Shown: positions 12,642 to 12,740 of the stretch, in pieces
Position numbering within the stretch: position 1 is the first letter of the stretch
Layout: each line of letters begins with the position of its first letter
DNA from: JANMEX01 sp031422915
GTDB lineage: Bacteria > Pseudomonadota > Alphaproteobacteria > Rhizobiales > Rhizobiaceae
DNA: 12,740 nt
Reading direction: 5' to 3'
Assembly (NCBI GenBank): GCA_031422915.1
Contig: JANPEK010000315.1
Span: forward strand, 1-12,740
The notes under the pieces: generated by a model
What the model was told of the DNA's origin: nothing
Database searches by the model: none
The model's input: the letters and a program-made list of their open reading frames with translations, nothing else
Translations under genes and position numbers: made by a program

Positions 12642-12734
12642 AAGGAGACTATCATGAACAAGATCATCATCGCCCTCGGCATCGCCTTGGCATCAACCAC
12701 GGCAGCGTTCGCCCAGTCGTCAGCCCTCGACGTC
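12642..12734 (+). repeat. Direct repeat, copy 2
   Basis: Second copy of the 93-bp repeat at 12296-12388, 346 bp downstream. It covers the ribosome binding site, start codon and signal peptide of the second secreted protein. Homology also extends about 10 bp further upstream (CATCCTGAAG), with a 17-bp length difference. Confidence 0.9.
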
Positions 12735-12740
12735 ATCACT
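12654..12740 (+). CDS. Small secreted protein, tandem copy 2 (cut by window end)
   Basis: Twenty-nine codons are visible: a signal peptide identical to copy 1 except S15T, then QSSALDVIT. The AFA-QSS cleavage site is kept. After codon 27 the sequence departs from copy 1 (VIT in place of VVG at the junction), so the mature proteins may differ. The ribosome binding site AAGGAGA lies at 12642-12648. The gap between the two genes holds only a small hairpin, CGGGC/GCCCG at 12620-12632, and no new promoter is evident, so the two genes may be co-transcribed. The remainder lies beyond the window. Confidence 0.85.
   Translation, partial: MNKIIIALGIALASTTAAFAQSSALDVIT

Overview
The window reads as chromosomal DNA of an alphaproteobacterium, most likely of the order Hyphomicrobiales (rhizobia and relatives). 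The evidence is the gene order dnaX-ybaB-recR-lytic transglycosylase, the block def-fmt-truA facing dapE, the GC-rich third codon positions, and an exact CtrA-type box (TTAA, 7 nt, TTAA). Most of the window is housekeeping DNA; the less ordinary material lies in gaps and inserts within it. No rRNA, tRNA, IS element, phage gene or CRISPR array was seen.

Layout. (1) 1-1960: the end of dnaX, ybaB and recR form a DNA replication/recombination cluster. A possible small membrane protein and a GNAT acetyltransferase on the opposite strand lie between ybaB and recR. (2) 1970-3519: a secreted lytic murein transglycosylase overlaps by 4 bp a small AroQ-fold chorismate mutase-like protein with unusual active-site positions. 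A 44-codon gene on the minus strand runs into the end of the mutase gene. (3) 3721-5921, minus strand: rmuC is followed after 6 bp by an AbiEii-type nucleotidyltransferase, which overlaps by 4 bp a 97-residue protein. The last two look like a toxin-antitoxin-type pair carried behind rmuC. (4) 6025-9008, plus strand: def, then a FitAB-like antitoxin/PIN-toxin pair with a perfect 25-bp palindrome, then fmt and truA. The toxin-antitoxin pair sits inside what is usually a def-fmt unit. (5) 9012-11773, minus strand: dapE, preceded by a DUF805-like membrane protein and a two-helix membrane protein of unknown function. (6) 11774-12307: a gene-poor, palindrome-rich stretch of about 530 bp with a CtrA-type box, two other inverted repeats and an FNR/FixK-like site. 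(7) 12308-12740: two tandem small secreted proteins with nearly identical leaders and signal peptides. The second is cut by the window edge.

How the genes work together. Def and Fmt are the two enzymes of the N-formyl-methionine cycle; TruA modifies tRNA and DapE makes diaminopimelate for lysine and peptidoglycan. DnaX, YbaB, RecR and RmuC serve replication, nucleoid structure and recombination. The two toxin-antitoxin-type modules are wired into these transcription units with very short spacing, so they are probably co-transcribed with essential genes. The least explained parts are the tandem secreted proteins with their regulatory upstream region, and the AbiEii pair with its partner gene downstream of the nucleotidyltransferase.
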